Positions 5,475-13,696 of a stretch of DNA of 14,942 nt are shown here, in pieces. Each line of letters starts with the position of its first letter. Positions within the stretch are counted from its first letter, which is position 1. The position numbers were made by a program, and so were the translations under genes. Source of the DNA: Candidatus Poribacteria bacterium. Lineage in GTDB: Bacteria > Abyssobacteria > SURF-5. The stretch lies in NCBI GenBank assembly GCA_016215705.1, contig JACRIR010000173.1:1-14942 (forward strand). Direction: 5' to 3'. Under the pieces are notes generated by a model that saw only the letters and a list, made by a program, of their open reading frames with translations, had not been told where the DNA came from and did not search any database.

Positions 5475-7685
5475 TTACCCTTTCGATTTATTCGGGCTTA
5501 CTATCGGCAACGAAATGGAGAACGATGCGCCGACGCCTGGTTTGCTTGCCACCCTGATTCTGCCGCTGTGATTTTCAATTATTTTGTGAACCAATGAGAG
5601 ACCCAGTCCTATCCCCTCATCTTTAGTTGAGAAGAAGGGATCAAATATGCGCGGCAGCGCTTCGGGCGCAATGCCTTCTCCTGTGTCGCTGATGACCACG
5701 TCCACCGTCGGCGTTGAGACTTCCGAAGTGGTCGATGACGTCACGTTCGGCGAAAAGTCGGTTACAGCGGCTGCCATATCATGGTTGGCGGAATGCGCAA
5801 CAAGCTTCGTTTCCACGCGGAGTTGTCCGTGTCCGCGCATCGCCTGAAAAGCGTTCATGAACAGATTAAGAAACACTTGATGGCATTGTTCGGGGTCGAC
5901 GAGCACCATCGGAAGGTCGGGAGCAAGCGACTTTTCGATTGCAATATGGCTCGAATCGGCTTCGGACGCAATGAGAGTCAGGGTATGCTCGAGAACGCCA
6001 TTGATGTTCAGGGGCTCGAGTCTCGGTTCTGAAGGCCGCGCAAACTGAAGAAAGTTGGTGACGACCTTGTTAAGCCGTTCAACTTCTTCGACAATATAGT
6101 CGGCAAGCTCACGCCTTTTGGAGTCGTCCTGAATTCGATCGCGCAGCATTTCGGCGGAATTCTTGATGATGCCCAGGGGATTCCGGATTTCATGGGCAAC
6201 GCCGGCCGACAATTCTCCAAGAGCCGCCAGCCTGTTGCGACGCTGCATTTCCTGTTCGAGTTCCCTCAACTGTCGCAGCTTCTTCGTCATGATATTGAAT
6301 GCTCTTCCGAGGTCGCCTATTTCGTCTTTCGTTTTGACCTCGAATCGTTGATCGAGGTCGCCTTCGGATACCGCAAGGACGCCGCGATAGAGATGGCGTA
6401 TCGGACGTGAGATTCCCCGGGATATGGTGTACCCAAGAGCAGTTGCCAGCAGGAAACCTATCAGAAGAATGATGGGGAAAAAGTGCCACGTTGCGACGGT
6501 TGTCTCGAAGGTGTACTTGCGCGGGATGCCCACAAAAATCAATCCGAGGACTTTTCCGCCATAGCTTACCAGGGGTTGATAGACGGCGCGGTAGGGTTCT
6601 CCTTTGAGCAGCGCGTCACGGTCATACAAGCTTTGCTTGTCCACGAATATGCTCTGCTTCACAGCCGAAGTCATCGGCAGGTCCTGAATTGCGCCGACAA
6701 GAGGGTCCTCGTTGAGCTTGAACTCCAGTTCTACCCGCCGATTCATTGCCAGACTTTCTTCGGTGGTCTCGGGCGCGATGGGTCGCGTTTCTCCAAAGCT
6801 GATGGTTTGGATGCGGGTCGGCGCTATTCCTTTTCTCACGAGTGCGTGCTTGACCACCTCGGCGCGTCTGAGGCCGATTCGGTAGTTCTGTTTCTCGGAC
6901 CCGGTCGAATCGGTGTGTCCTTCTATGACCAACTCGAGGCGAGGGCGCGCCTGCATGAGAGAAGCTATCTCCCGAATCTCTTTCATCGCGGCTTCAGGCA
7001 GTTCCGAACTGCTGCCTTTAAAAAAAATGCTGGAGGGACCGGTGGGAATCTTCTCGAAGAAAATGCGAATGGCGGCGTTTGTCATGATCTCGAGGTCCTG
7101 GGCGAAGCTTTTTCCGAGGACGTAGCCGACCGCCAGGGTGCCGTATTGACGGTCACCGTCAGCGACGGGGATTACTGTGCCGGCAAGCAGCGTCTGGATG
7201 CCATTGATCTCAGTCTGCATGACGGTTTTGACCCCTGTTGGAGGGACATGGGGAGCAGGTTGAGGCGGGCCGCTCCCGCGCACCGGTTGACCGCTGGGAA
7301 GCCATAGTCCAACAGGGACCTCGTTTCCGGAGGAGAGCGGAGGCGTGAACAAATAGGGGACGGTTTGTGCTTTGAGGGCTTCGGAGAAACCGGGCTTCTC
7401 AAGAGCGGACCTGATGTTTTCCCGGCTCTGTTCCTCGTAGCGGTCGATGACCGACATCACGGTTGCGTTTGCTTCCCTGATTTTGCGCTCGATCTCGTTT
7501 TCCGTGAGTTCGGAATTGATGCGGACCACGAGATAGGTCGAGACACCAATGGCAATAAGCGCAGTGGAAACAAATGCCAGTATCAGTTTATTCTGAACTC
7601 GCGGCTTAAGCAGTTTTTTTTGCGCCGAAAAAAGAATATTTTCATCGGCGTTGCCGGTTATCTTATTTTTGTCCATATTCTGCAT
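5475..7685 (-). CDS. Sensor histidine kinase with an OmpA-like domain inserted in its Cache-type sensor
   Basis: 736 residues. Transmembrane helix 1 is about 33-55. The outer segment runs 56-400, helix 2 is 401-420 and HAMP 421-473. HisKA has phospho-acceptor H498 in GVAHEIRNP. HATPase has an N box with N607 and N611, DTGEGI at 667-672, FDPFFSTK, and GIGLGL at 691-696. A Ser/Thr-rich ~30-residue insert lies before the G1 box. The outer segment is unusual. Cache-like strands (about 160-210, LLAGTVIPV ... YGTLAVGYVL) and (about 365-395, YRAVYQPLVSYGGKVLGLIF) flank an OmpA-family peptidoglycan-binding domain at about 219-323. That domain shows GHTDSTGS, N267 with RR at 273-274, and the ending NRRVELEF. 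A Pro-rich loop covers 125-150. The start overlaps iorB by 23 bp; ATG 7676 is an alternative. It should phosphorylate the regulator encoded next. Confidence 0.95.
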   Translation of the reverse strand: MQNMDKNKITGNADENILFSAQKKLLKPRVQNKLILAFVSTALIAIGVSTYLVVRINSELTENEIERKIREANATVMSVIDRYEEQSRENIRSALEKPGFSEALKAQTVPYLFTPPLSSGNEVPVGLWLPSGQPVRGSGPPQPAPHVPPTGVKTVMQTEINGIQTLLAGTVIPVADGDRQYGTLAVGYVLGKSFAQDLEIMTNAAIRIFFEKIPTGPSSIFFKGSSSELPEAAMKEIREIASLMQARPRLELVIEGHTDSTGSEKQNYRIGLRRAEVVKHALVRKGIAPTRIQTISFGETRPIAPETTEESLAMNRRVELEFKLNEDPLVGAIQDLPMTSAVKQSIFVDKQSLYDRDALLKGEPYRAVYQPLVSYGGKVLGLIFVGIPRKYTFETTVATWHFFPIILLIGFLLATALGYTISRGISRPIRHLYRGVLAVSEGDLDQRFEVKTKDEIGDLGRAFNIMTKKLRQLRELEQEMQRRNRLAALGELSAGVAHEIRNPLGIIKNSAEMLRDRIQDDSKRRELADYIVEEVERLNKVVTNFLQFARPSEPRLEPLNINGVLEHTLTLIASEADSSHIAIEKSLAPDLPMVLVDPEQCHQVFLNLFMNAFQAMRGHGQLRVETKLVAHSANHDMAAAVTDFSPNVTSSTTSEVSTPTVDVVISDTGEGIAPEALPRIFDPFFSTKDEGIGLGLSLVHKIIENHSGRIRVASKPGVGASFSISLPIVSPNKSKG

Positions 7686-8295
7686 CGGCTAGACTGATTC
7701 CCCTCCGAAAGCACTCGATGTCAGCAGGGCGGCCTTCTTCCTGCAGAGCTGCGAGCAGGCTTGTTTCAGACACGGGCAAGTCGGCAACCCTCGAGGCGAT
7801 TCCCAAGCAAATGGCGTTCATCGCACGAGAATGCCCGAACTCCTCACGCGCTATTTCCGTCAAGTTCCATGTGTAAATGCGTTTCGCCAGTCTTTGAAGC
7901 ATTTCGATAATCACTTCCAGCGGCGGATACTTTGCCTCGCCCAGTTTTACGGGTATGGGAGTAAGCGGAAACGAATTCAGAATCACGGTGGAGGCGGTAT
8001 TCAGGTATCGGGCCAAGCGTGCAGCCTCCAATGGCTCCAACCCTATCAGGAGATGGGCGCTGCCTGCCGGGAGCATCGGCGAGCAAATTTCATGGCGTTC
8101 ATCCGCCTCGCGGCCGTCCTCATGCCATTGATATCTTATGATAGTTGAGACATGTCCCTCGCGCTGGGCGCCGCCTCGGCGTTCTGAGCCGCTCACATGG
8201 ATGCCCGCCTTGAGGGCAGCCTTCTTGAGGAGGGTTCCCAGGGTTATCACACCTTGTCCCCCAATGCCTGCGACGAGCGCGTTGTATACGGGCAT
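7663..8295 (-). CDS. iorB: Indolepyruvate ferredoxin oxidoreductase, beta subunit
   Basis: 210 residues. The N-terminal GIGGQGVITLG and the SERRGGAQREG segment mark the gamma-type domain of the 2-oxoacid:ferredoxin oxidoreductase family, as found in IorB. With IorA it oxidatively decarboxylates indolepyruvate and related aryl-pyruvates to aryl-acetyl-CoA and reduces ferredoxin in the cytoplasm. Length is normal for bacterial IorB. I chose ATG 8295, which shares one base with the iorA TGA (TGATG) and has GAGGAG nine bases upstream; a TTG at 8298 is also in frame. The gene's last 23 bp overlap the histidine-kinase start, so metabolic and signalling genes share a message. Confidence 0.93.
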   Translation of the reverse strand: MPVYNALVAGIGGQGVITLGTLLKKAALKAGIHVSGSERRGGAQREGHVSTIIRYQWHEDGREADERHEICSPMLPAGSAHLLIGLEPLEAARLARYLNTASTVILNSFPLTPIPVKLGEAKYPPLEVIIEMLQRLAKRIYTWNLTEIAREEFGHSRAMNAICLGIASRVADLPVSETSLLAALQEEGRPADIECFRRGISLADAEYGQK

Positions 8296-10223
8296 CAACG
8301 ATTACTCCTCAGAGATTCTTCCGGCTGTGCTTCTTTGCGCGGACTTAGCCGCGAGAGAACGATTGCGGAGTTAGGGCAGACGGTTTTGCAGGCTCCGCAC
8401 CGCACGCATGTTTCTTCGTCGATGTAGTAGTATTCTCCGACCTCGTCGTCGGCTTCCATGATTGCGGGACAGCCGAACTCCTTATAGCATGCGCCGCACC
8501 TTTGGCATCTCTCACGGACAATCGTGTAAAACTCGCCATATTCGGGCGGCACGTATCTCTCGCGGCGCAGCGATTGAAGCGAGCACTCCCCTTTCGCAAT
8601 TATGATACGAATGCCAGGGCGAACGAGTTCGTCCGCAATGACTGACCGCAAGCGGGGGACGTCGAATACGTCCACCATGCGGACGCGCGTTGCGCCGAGA
8701 GCCTTGAGCAGCGCTTTCAAGTCGATTCCGTCCATGCGCTCGCCCTTGACTCCCAACGAGGTCGTGGGACTCTTCTGGTGACCGGTCATTGCTACCCATC
8801 GGTTGTCAAGTATGATGAGCAGCGCATCGGCGTTATTTGCGATTGCGTTTTGCAGGCTTTGGATACCCGAGTGGAAGAACGTCGAGTCGCCGACGAACGT
8901 AACAATCGGTTTGCTTTCGCCCACGTGGCTTATGCCCTGGGCCGCGCTCAAACCGCAGTTCATGCACGTGCACCATTCCGCCGCCCGGAAAGGCGGAAGA
9001 GACGCCATTGTGTAGCAACCGATATCGCCGCCGATAATAGCATTGCGGCCGGTGGCCGCAAGGACGGCGTAGACAGATGCGCGGTGCGGGCATCCTATGC
9101 AGAATGTCGCTACTCGCTGGGGAATGCTCGATGCGATTTCATCGCCGACGCTTGCAGCGCGCGAAATATGTTCCGGAATTTTTCTGCCCGACACTCGACT
9201 CAATGCTTCGAGCGCCATATCGGGGTTTGTTTCGCCGGAGGGCGGAATCAGCTCCTTACCGATGACTTCGCACTTCAGACCGAGCTCGAAGCCGTGTCGT
9301 TTGACCTGATATTCGAGGAAACCTTCAAGGTCTTCGATAATCACGATCTTCTTAAGGTTCTTCGCGAACTCTTGTAGTTGCGCTGATGGAAACGGGTAAG
9401 TGATTCCGACCTTGAAAACGGGGACATCAAAAAGCCCAAGAATCTCGAGGGCCTCCATTGCATATAGGTGGTTGACACTGGAGGTCACGACACCCCACGG
9501 GGCGTCGCCGGAAATGATTTTATTGAAAGCGAGGATGTCCCCCGAGCGAGCGAGGGCCGCGACCCGATCGAGGCAGTCTTGATGGTTGCGGACGGCCTGA
9601 CCAAACAAGTTGAAGTAGCGCTGATAATTCGGCTTGAACTCTCCCCTACCCTTTCGAGGGGCAATCCGGCCGAGACGAAGGTCTCCGATGTTGTGACAGA
9701 GGCGAGACGGCGCATTTATGACGAAAGGCAGACTGTATTTCTCGGAGAGCGCAAAGGCAGCCAGCGTGAAATCCTTGGCCTCCTGGATTGTGCCGGGCTC
9801 GAGCAACGGGAGGTGTGTATGCAGCGAATACCAGCGGTCGTCCTGCTCGCCCGTCGAGCTGGTTGCGCCCGGGTCGCTGCCGATCACGATTACGAGACCG
9901 GCTCCGACACCGGTGTATCCGAGGAAATGGGCGGGCTCCGAGGCGACATTCATGCCGACGTGTTTCATGGCGACCATCGAGCGGGCGCCTGCCCATGAAG
10001 CGCCCATAGCGCCATTGAGCGAAACGTGTTCGTTTGCACTGTACTCCATGTAGAAATCAGGCAGTTGGTCCTTGAGATTTTCGAATGTCTGGCCGATCTC
10101 GGTAGCGGGCGTGCCGGGATACATCGAGAAATATCCGATGCCGGCCTCGATGCCTGCGCGCGCAATGGCCTCGTTGCCCATTGCGAGTATGACTTCATTT
10201 TGCGGGCGTAATAGCTCTTCCAT
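8295..10223 (-). CDS. iorA: Indolepyruvate ferredoxin oxidoreductase, alpha subunit
   Basis: 642 residues, the normal size. The N-terminal pyrimidine-type domain has YPGTPATEI near residue 35-43. The C-terminal half holds the thiamine-diphosphate site: GDIGCYTMASLPP, then FVGDSTFFHSG and the Asn/Asp of IILDNRWVAMTGHQ. Two ferredoxin-type clusters close the protein at about 577-618. The first is C-x2-C-x2-C-x5-C, slightly longer than usual; the second is C-x2-C-x2-C-x3-CP. These give two [4Fe-4S] centres that pass electrons to ferredoxin. The enzyme links breakdown of aromatic amino acids, after transamination, to reduced ferredoxin and acyl-CoA under anoxic conditions. ATG 10223 has AGGG six bases upstream. 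It is first in the run iorA-iorB-kinase-regulator, with metVF 142 bp upstream. Confidence 0.95.
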   Translation of the reverse strand: MEELLRPQNEVILAMGNEAIARAGIEAGIGYFSMYPGTPATEIGQTFENLKDQLPDFYMEYSANEHVSLNGAMGASWAGARSMVAMKHVGMNVASEPAHFLGYTGVGAGLVIVIGSDPGATSSTGEQDDRWYSLHTHLPLLEPGTIQEAKDFTLAAFALSEKYSLPFVINAPSRLCHNIGDLRLGRIAPRKGRGEFKPNYQRYFNLFGQAVRNHQDCLDRVAALARSGDILAFNKIISGDAPWGVVTSSVNHLYAMEALEILGLFDVPVFKVGITYPFPSAQLQEFAKNLKKIVIIEDLEGFLEYQVKRHGFELGLKCEVIGKELIPPSGETNPDMALEALSRVSGRKIPEHISRAASVGDEIASSIPQRVATFCIGCPHRASVYAVLAATGRNAIIGGDIGCYTMASLPPFRAAEWCTCMNCGLSAAQGISHVGESKPIVTFVGDSTFFHSGIQSLQNAIANNADALLIILDNRWVAMTGHQKSPTTSLGVKGERMDGIDLKALLKALGATRVRMVDVFDVPRLRSVIADELVRPGIRIIIAKGECSLQSLRRERYVPPEYGEFYTIVRERCQRCGACYKEFGCPAIMEADDEVGEYYYIDEETCVRCGACKTVCPNSAIVLSRLSPRKEAQPEESLRSNR

Positions 10224-10265
10224 CAGACACCCTATTCAAGCCTCATTGTCATTCTGACTACGCCA

Positions 10266-10291
10266 ACGGAGCAAGAGAGTTCTCGCTCCGT
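10266..10291. repeat. Inverted repeat, 7-bp arms, upstream of iorA
   Basis: ACGGAGC (10266-10272) and GCTCCGT (10285-10291) form a stem with a GAGA/TCTC inner pairing. It lies between the metF-like gene and iorA. On the minus strand no T-run follows, so it is at best a weak terminator for the metVF transcript. It could equally be part of the REP-like block just beside it. Confidence 0.45.
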
Positions 10292-10306
10292 TTCCGAGAA
10301 ACCAGC

Positions 10307-10349
10307 GCTTATTCGGGGACACCATGAGGCATGGTGTCCCCGAATAAGC
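10307..10349. repeat. Perfect 20-bp inverted repeat with 3-base loop, REP/RAYT-type palindrome
   Basis: GCTTATTCGGGGACACCATG (10307-10326), loop AGG, then its exact complement (10330-10349). It begins 16 bp past the metF-like stop on the minus strand. The core TTCGGGGACACCAT resembles, from memory, the palindromes that accompany RAYT (REP-associated tyrosine) transposases in many bacteria. No transposase gene is present here, so it would be a non-autonomous copy. In RNA it would be a very stable hairpin separating metVF from iorAB. Confidence 0.7.
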
Positions 10350-10365
10350 TGGATTCATGGTAACC

Positions 10366-11043
10366 TCAGCGAAGAATCCCATTGCTCAGTTTGTTGGAAC
10401 CGACCACGAGATTTATGCCGCTTGCGCCTGCCTCTTCGGCTTCGCGCAGGGTTTCCGAAAAATCCTGTGTTTGTTCAGCGGCGACCGACAAGAATATAGG
10501 CTTGTCCGTTAGTTGTTTGATCTCTGTGAGGGCCGCGAGTGATCCGACGAAGAACATATCGGCTCCGGCCGACGCGAATTTGCGAGCCCGGCCGATATCC
10601 GCGTGCGTGAGTCCGCCGATGCAAACGCCTATATTCCATGGCTGCGAGTTTAGCGGCGACAGGTCTGCCACTCCGAAAGGGGGACTATTTGATTTGATCA
10701 TTCGCAGCAGATTCAGGGCATCCAGTTCATAGACGGGTTTTGCGGCAGGGAATTGAGTGTGCGCCGGATGTGTTCCGTCAGCGATAACCACCTTGAACAG
10801 ACCGGCGACCGCGGCCGTTGTCATCTCGGAATGCAACGCGATCCGGTTCCTGTCGCGGCACGTGATTTTCAGGAATATCTCCTTCGTACAATACTGGCCG
10901 AGCACAACACCCATCTCGATGGCGCTGACTCCGCCTGCTTCTTCAAGGATTACTGAATCAAAATCCTTCGTCTCGACAATTGTCGTCATACATGTTTCGA
11001 TATCGGGCAACTGCGGTGTCCGTATTTCTATAAGTTTTTTCAT
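10366..11043 (-). CDS. MetF-like methylene-tetrahydrofolate reductase, short form
   Basis: 225 residues with the outline of a MetF TIM barrel: FKVVIADGTHPAH where MetF has its flavin-binding region, then VYELDALNLLRMIK, FGVADLSPLN and AGADMFFVGSL. Typical MetF has about 290 residues, so this is a shortened form, with divergence in the later barrel strands. It starts 10 bases after the metV-like gene, as in MetVF-type reductases of acetogens, where MetV and MetF form one complex that reduces methylene- to methyl-tetrahydrofolate. No strong Shine-Dalgarno is seen, so translation may be coupled. It may reduce a different C1 carrier, or be a structural partner of MetV. Whether it keeps activity cannot be told from sequence alone. 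The gene symbol is left empty because the family fit is partial. Confidence 0.7.
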   Translation of the reverse strand: MKKLIEIRTPQLPDIETCMTTIVETKDFDSVILEEAGGVSAIEMGVVLGQYCTKEIFLKITCRDRNRIALHSEMTTAAVAGLFKVVIADGTHPAHTQFPAAKPVYELDALNLLRMIKSNSPPFGVADLSPLNSQPWNIGVCIGGLTHADIGRARKFASAGADMFFVGSLAALTEIKQLTDKPIFLSVAAEQTQDFSETLREAEEAGASGINLVVGSNKLSNGILR

Positions 11044-11053
11044 AGCGTTTAGT

Positions 11054-11707
11054 TCATTCTCGCGGAGAAGCTTTCTTGCCCTCTGTTTTGCGCGGGCGCG
11101 TGCGCCGTTCCCAATTCAGAGGCGGGAATTCCTGGATGTCGTTCGACAGCGTGAGAGATTCCTTGCGTTTGTCGATGGTGACCCAAACGCATTCCGACTC
11201 CGGATCGACGGGGCATTTCTCGTCGAGTTTTTCCGAACACGGGCCGTTGGCAATGCCTTTGGGACAATTCGTCCTGGGGCAAATGCCGGCGGTGAAATTG
11301 AGCAAGCATTCTCCGCAGGCATCGCAGTTTTCGGCGTAACTGGTCGAATGAATGACCGTGCCGGGGAAAAGGGTGTCAAGACCCGTGAGGCACGGTTTGT
11401 CGATGGATGAAGCCAATGTCTGGACACCGGTCCCACACGCCAACACAAGAACGGCGTCCACATTCTGCAATCGTTTTTCGATGCGTCGCAATTCGCGCGC
11501 GAGTATGCGCTGGTCGCAAGGCTCATCAATCTGGAATGTGAAAACAACTTTCTTATCGCCGAGGGTCTTTTGTATTTCCTCGACCTGTTTTGTTCCGCCC
11601 GATTGGCAGACGGCGGCGCATCCTCCGCATCCGATGATCGCGAGTTTATGATAACCTGCGACGGAGGCTTTGATTTCATCGAGCGGTTTTTGACGTGAGA
11701 TTATCAC
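11054..11707 (-). CDS. MetV-like protein (methylene-tetrahydrofolate reductase C-terminal-domain family)
   Basis: 217 residues from GTG 11707, with GGGAG seven bases upstream. The N-terminal half has IIGCGGCAAVCQSGG and VLACGTGVQ, the Rossmann-like part of this family. A Cys-rich block follows: ENCDACGECLLNFTAGICP, then TNCPKGIANGPC, EKCPVDPESECVW. This is the signature of the MTHFR C-terminal domain that binds metal or Fe-S in MetV. The C-terminus is a basic tail rich in Arg and Lys. In acetogens MetV teams with MetF and passes electrons to the flavin. Here it is the first gene of a two-gene unit with the MetF-like gene, and indolepyruvate oxidoreductase genes lie just beyond, which would supply reduced ferredoxin. 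Confidence 0.85.
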   Translation of the reverse strand: MIISRQKPLDEIKASVAGYHKLAIIGCGGCAAVCQSGGTKQVEEIQKTLGDKKVVFTFQIDEPCDQRILARELRRIEKRLQNVDAVLVLACGTGVQTLASSIDKPCLTGLDTLFPGTVIHSTSYAENCDACGECLLNFTAGICPRTNCPKGIANGPCSEKLDEKCPVDPESECVWVTIDKRKESLTLSNDIQEFPPLNWERRTRPRKTEGKKASPRE

Positions 11708-12032
11708 ACAAACACTCCCTTGCTAATAGCCACAGAGGTCACTGAGGGCGTAGCCGCAAGCAAAAAGAAGAAGAAACCAAAGAAGAAGAAACTGGGATCA
11801 CGAATGTCACGAATGGACGAATCACACGAATACAGCCTCCTCAATGTCATTCCCGCCGGGAAGGAAGAAGAAGAGACTTTGGAACACGAATTGCACGAAT
11901 TACACGAACAAACAGCCTCTCTACTATCATTCCCGCTATAACTATCGTTTCCGCGAAAGCGCGAAAATTCATGATTTCGAATATGAGCAGTACGGATTGT
12001 GGATATCTGCGTGTCCTTTCGTGGACATGTCT
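11708..12032. repeat. Gene-free stretch with short degenerate repeats
   Basis: No credible gene. It carries families of short simple repeats. One is CACAGAGGTCACTGAGG (11731-11747). An AAGAAG-rich tract spans about 11760-11792. CACGAAT-type units follow at 11797-11831 and again at 11884-11909 (CACGAATTGCACGAATTACACGAA). Related units recur at about 14118-14190. An open frame crossing this stretch on the plus strand is Lys/Glu/His-rich only because of the repeats. No clear promoter for metV was found in it. Confidence 0.65.
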
Positions 12033-12662
12033 CTAGTCAAGCAAACCAAAGAGGGTTCGGAGTTTGTCGACAAAATATTCGGGTTTTTCCTCTTCGGTGC
12101 GCTTTATTCGACCTTGCGTGGCTGTCCAGCGGTCGTCTCTGTAGACCGAGGTCTTTGTCACCTCGAAAACGGCGCTCTTGAGACGCCACTTGCCGTCAAT
12201 GAATTCATAGTCGTCGTTCTCGATGCCTTCGTCGCGAATGAAATCATTGTCGTTTTCCGCCTTTGCTTCCGACTTGGTATAGCGGGTCTGGTAACGCACT
12301 TTACGATACTTCACGGTGGCTGCGTATGCAGGAGAGAGGACCGTATCGCCCGGCTGGATCGAAATGTCTGCGCTCTTTGTTCCTTCCGGAAACTCATCAT
12401 AGTATTTGTAATAGTAGGTGACATCACTCGAGGGCGCCGACACCACCTGTTTGCGGAAGGATTCCTTGTTCTGTTCGAGGAAGGACATTTGGTTTGTCAC
12501 TTTCGTCTCGAGGGCGTCGTGCGCACTGTTCTCGTTCAACTCGCCTTTGATGACGGGGTCAGGATTCTCCGAGAGGCGAGACTTGTTCGCGGATGAGCAC
12601 CCGACGGTGAGACCGAGGATAAGTATCATGCAGATTGTCGGAACCATGATTTTGTGGACCAT
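12033..12662 (-). CDS. Hypothetical lipoprotein
   Basis: 209 residues. The N-terminus is a lipoprotein signal: a short basic start, a hydrophobic stretch ICMILILGL and the lipobox LTVGC with C22 as the lipidated residue. The residues after the Cys (Ser-Ser) do not include Asp at +2, so outer-membrane transfer is likely by the general rule. The mature part is polar and rich in Tyr, Lys and acidic residues (YYYKYYDEF near 83-91), without a domain I recognise. GGAGAG lies seven bases before ATG 12662, overlapping the region just after the stop of the GHMP kinase gene (14 bases between genes), so the two form an operon. Function unknown; a role alongside surface-glycan precursors is only suggested by the neighbour. 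Confidence 0.85.
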   Translation of the reverse strand: MVHKIMVPTICMILILGLTVGCSSANKSRLSENPDPVIKGELNENSAHDALETKVTNQMSFLEQNKESFRKQVVSAPSSDVTYYYKYYDEFPEGTKSADISIQPGDTVLSPAYAATVKYRKVRYQTRYTKSEAKAENDNDFIRDEGIENDDYEFIDGKWRLKSAVFEVTKTSVYRDDRWTATQGRIKRTEEEKPEYFVDKLRTLFGLLD

Positions 12663-12676
12663 TATTTTTCTCTCCG

Positions 12677-13687
12677 TTATGGTATGCGTTCAACCTTGAC
12701 ACCATTCTTCACGATTTTGAAAGGGAGCACCTGCGCGCCCACGGCATTCAGGGCCGTCTCTACCCTGCTTCTGTCTTGCGGCTCGACGCATGTTATCATG
12801 CAGCCGCCCCCGCCTGCGCCGCAAAGCTTGTTCGCGAGCGCTCCGGCGCTGCGAGCGGCCCGCATTACGGTTTCCACCTGTTCGTTCGTGACACCCTCGG
12901 CGAGGGTGCGCCTGTTGAGCCATTCGCGGTTCACGACGGAGGCGAACTCCTTCCAGTTGCGCGCGAGGATACATTCGCGCATGGCGATTGCGGTTTCCTT
13001 TATCTGCTTCATACCGGCGAGAGTGCCGGGATTATTGTCGATATAGTTCTTAATCATGCTCCAGTTTGTGGCGCCTGAGAATCGGGGGGCCCCGGTGAAA
13101 GAAAGGATGATCCGATTCTCAAGCTCGGCAATTCCATCGCCGTCCTTCAACAAGTCCTCGCGTTGGTTTCCGCCGACCTCGAACCATAATGCGCTCACGC
13201 CTCCGAACACGGCGGCGAAATAGTCCTGCTTTCCCGTTGGGATGCGTATGCATTGGGCTTCGATGTCGGCGGCAAAGTCGATCAATTCGTCGGATGAATA
13301 GACAGAGTTCATAAGTTCGTTTAGCGCTGCCAGAGTTGCGATGAGCAGAGACGAGGAAGCGCCGAGGCCGGAGCCTTTGACGACGCGATTTTCGGTGGTC
13401 ACATTCAGTCCGACGCCGGGACGAAAGAACTTGACCGCGCGGGAGACGATTTCGAGGGGGCCGGCAGTGGATATCGAGTCTATATTTGCGAATTGTTCAT
13501 GGATGTTCAAGTCGATGGAGGTCAGGTGGATTTGCTTGTCGTTTCGGGGCTCGAGGGTGACGAGGCAGTACATATTGATGGCGCAGTTGACGGTGAGGCC
13601 TCCTTCCTCGAAGAGGTATAGAGGATAGAGGTCGAGCGTGCCGCCGGCCAGGTCTATACGTGTGGGAGTTGTAGCTTTTATGAGCAT
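12677..13687 (-). CDS. GHMP-family sugar kinase, heptose-7-phosphate/fucokinase type
   Basis: 336 residues with all three GHMP motifs. Motif 1 is PTRIDLAGGTLDL (8-20). Motif 2, the ATP loop, is GSGLGASSS (105-113). Motif 3 is NKLCGAGGGGCMI (286-298). GKQDYFAAVFGGV (152-164) is characteristic of the branch holding D-glycero-D-manno-heptose 7-phosphate kinase (HddA) and bacterial fucokinase. It should phosphorylate a sugar or sugar phosphate for nucleotide-sugar synthesis in the cytoplasm. The exact substrate cannot be told. ATG 13687 has GAGGT five bases upstream, and a 7-bp-unit repeat array (13697-13738) abuts that ribosome-binding site in the leader. The lipoprotein gene follows after 14 bases. 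Confidence 0.9.
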   Translation of the reverse strand: MLIKATTPTRIDLAGGTLDLYPLYLFEEGGLTVNCAINMYCLVTLEPRNDKQIHLTSIDLNIHEQFANIDSISTAGPLEIVSRAVKFFRPGVGLNVTTENRVVKGSGLGASSSLLIATLAALNELMNSVYSSDELIDFAADIEAQCIRIPTGKQDYFAAVFGGVSALWFEVGGNQREDLLKDGDGIAELENRIILSFTGAPRFSGATNWSMIKNYIDNNPGTLAGMKQIKETAIAMRECILARNWKEFASVVNREWLNRRTLAEGVTNEQVETVMRAARSAGALANKLCGAGGGGCMITCVEPQDRSRVETALNAVGAQVLPFKIVKNGVKVERIP

Positions 13688-13696
13688 TACTACCTC

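Noticed and set aside
6483-7307. 274-codon plus-strand open frame
   Set aside because: It lies antisense to the sensor kinase, whose own frame shows clear TM, OmpA and HAMP features. The plus frame is a shadow.
11720-11941. Plus-strand open frame for a Lys/Glu-rich peptide
   Set aside because: Its sequence is a translation of the AAGAAG and CACGAATT repeats.
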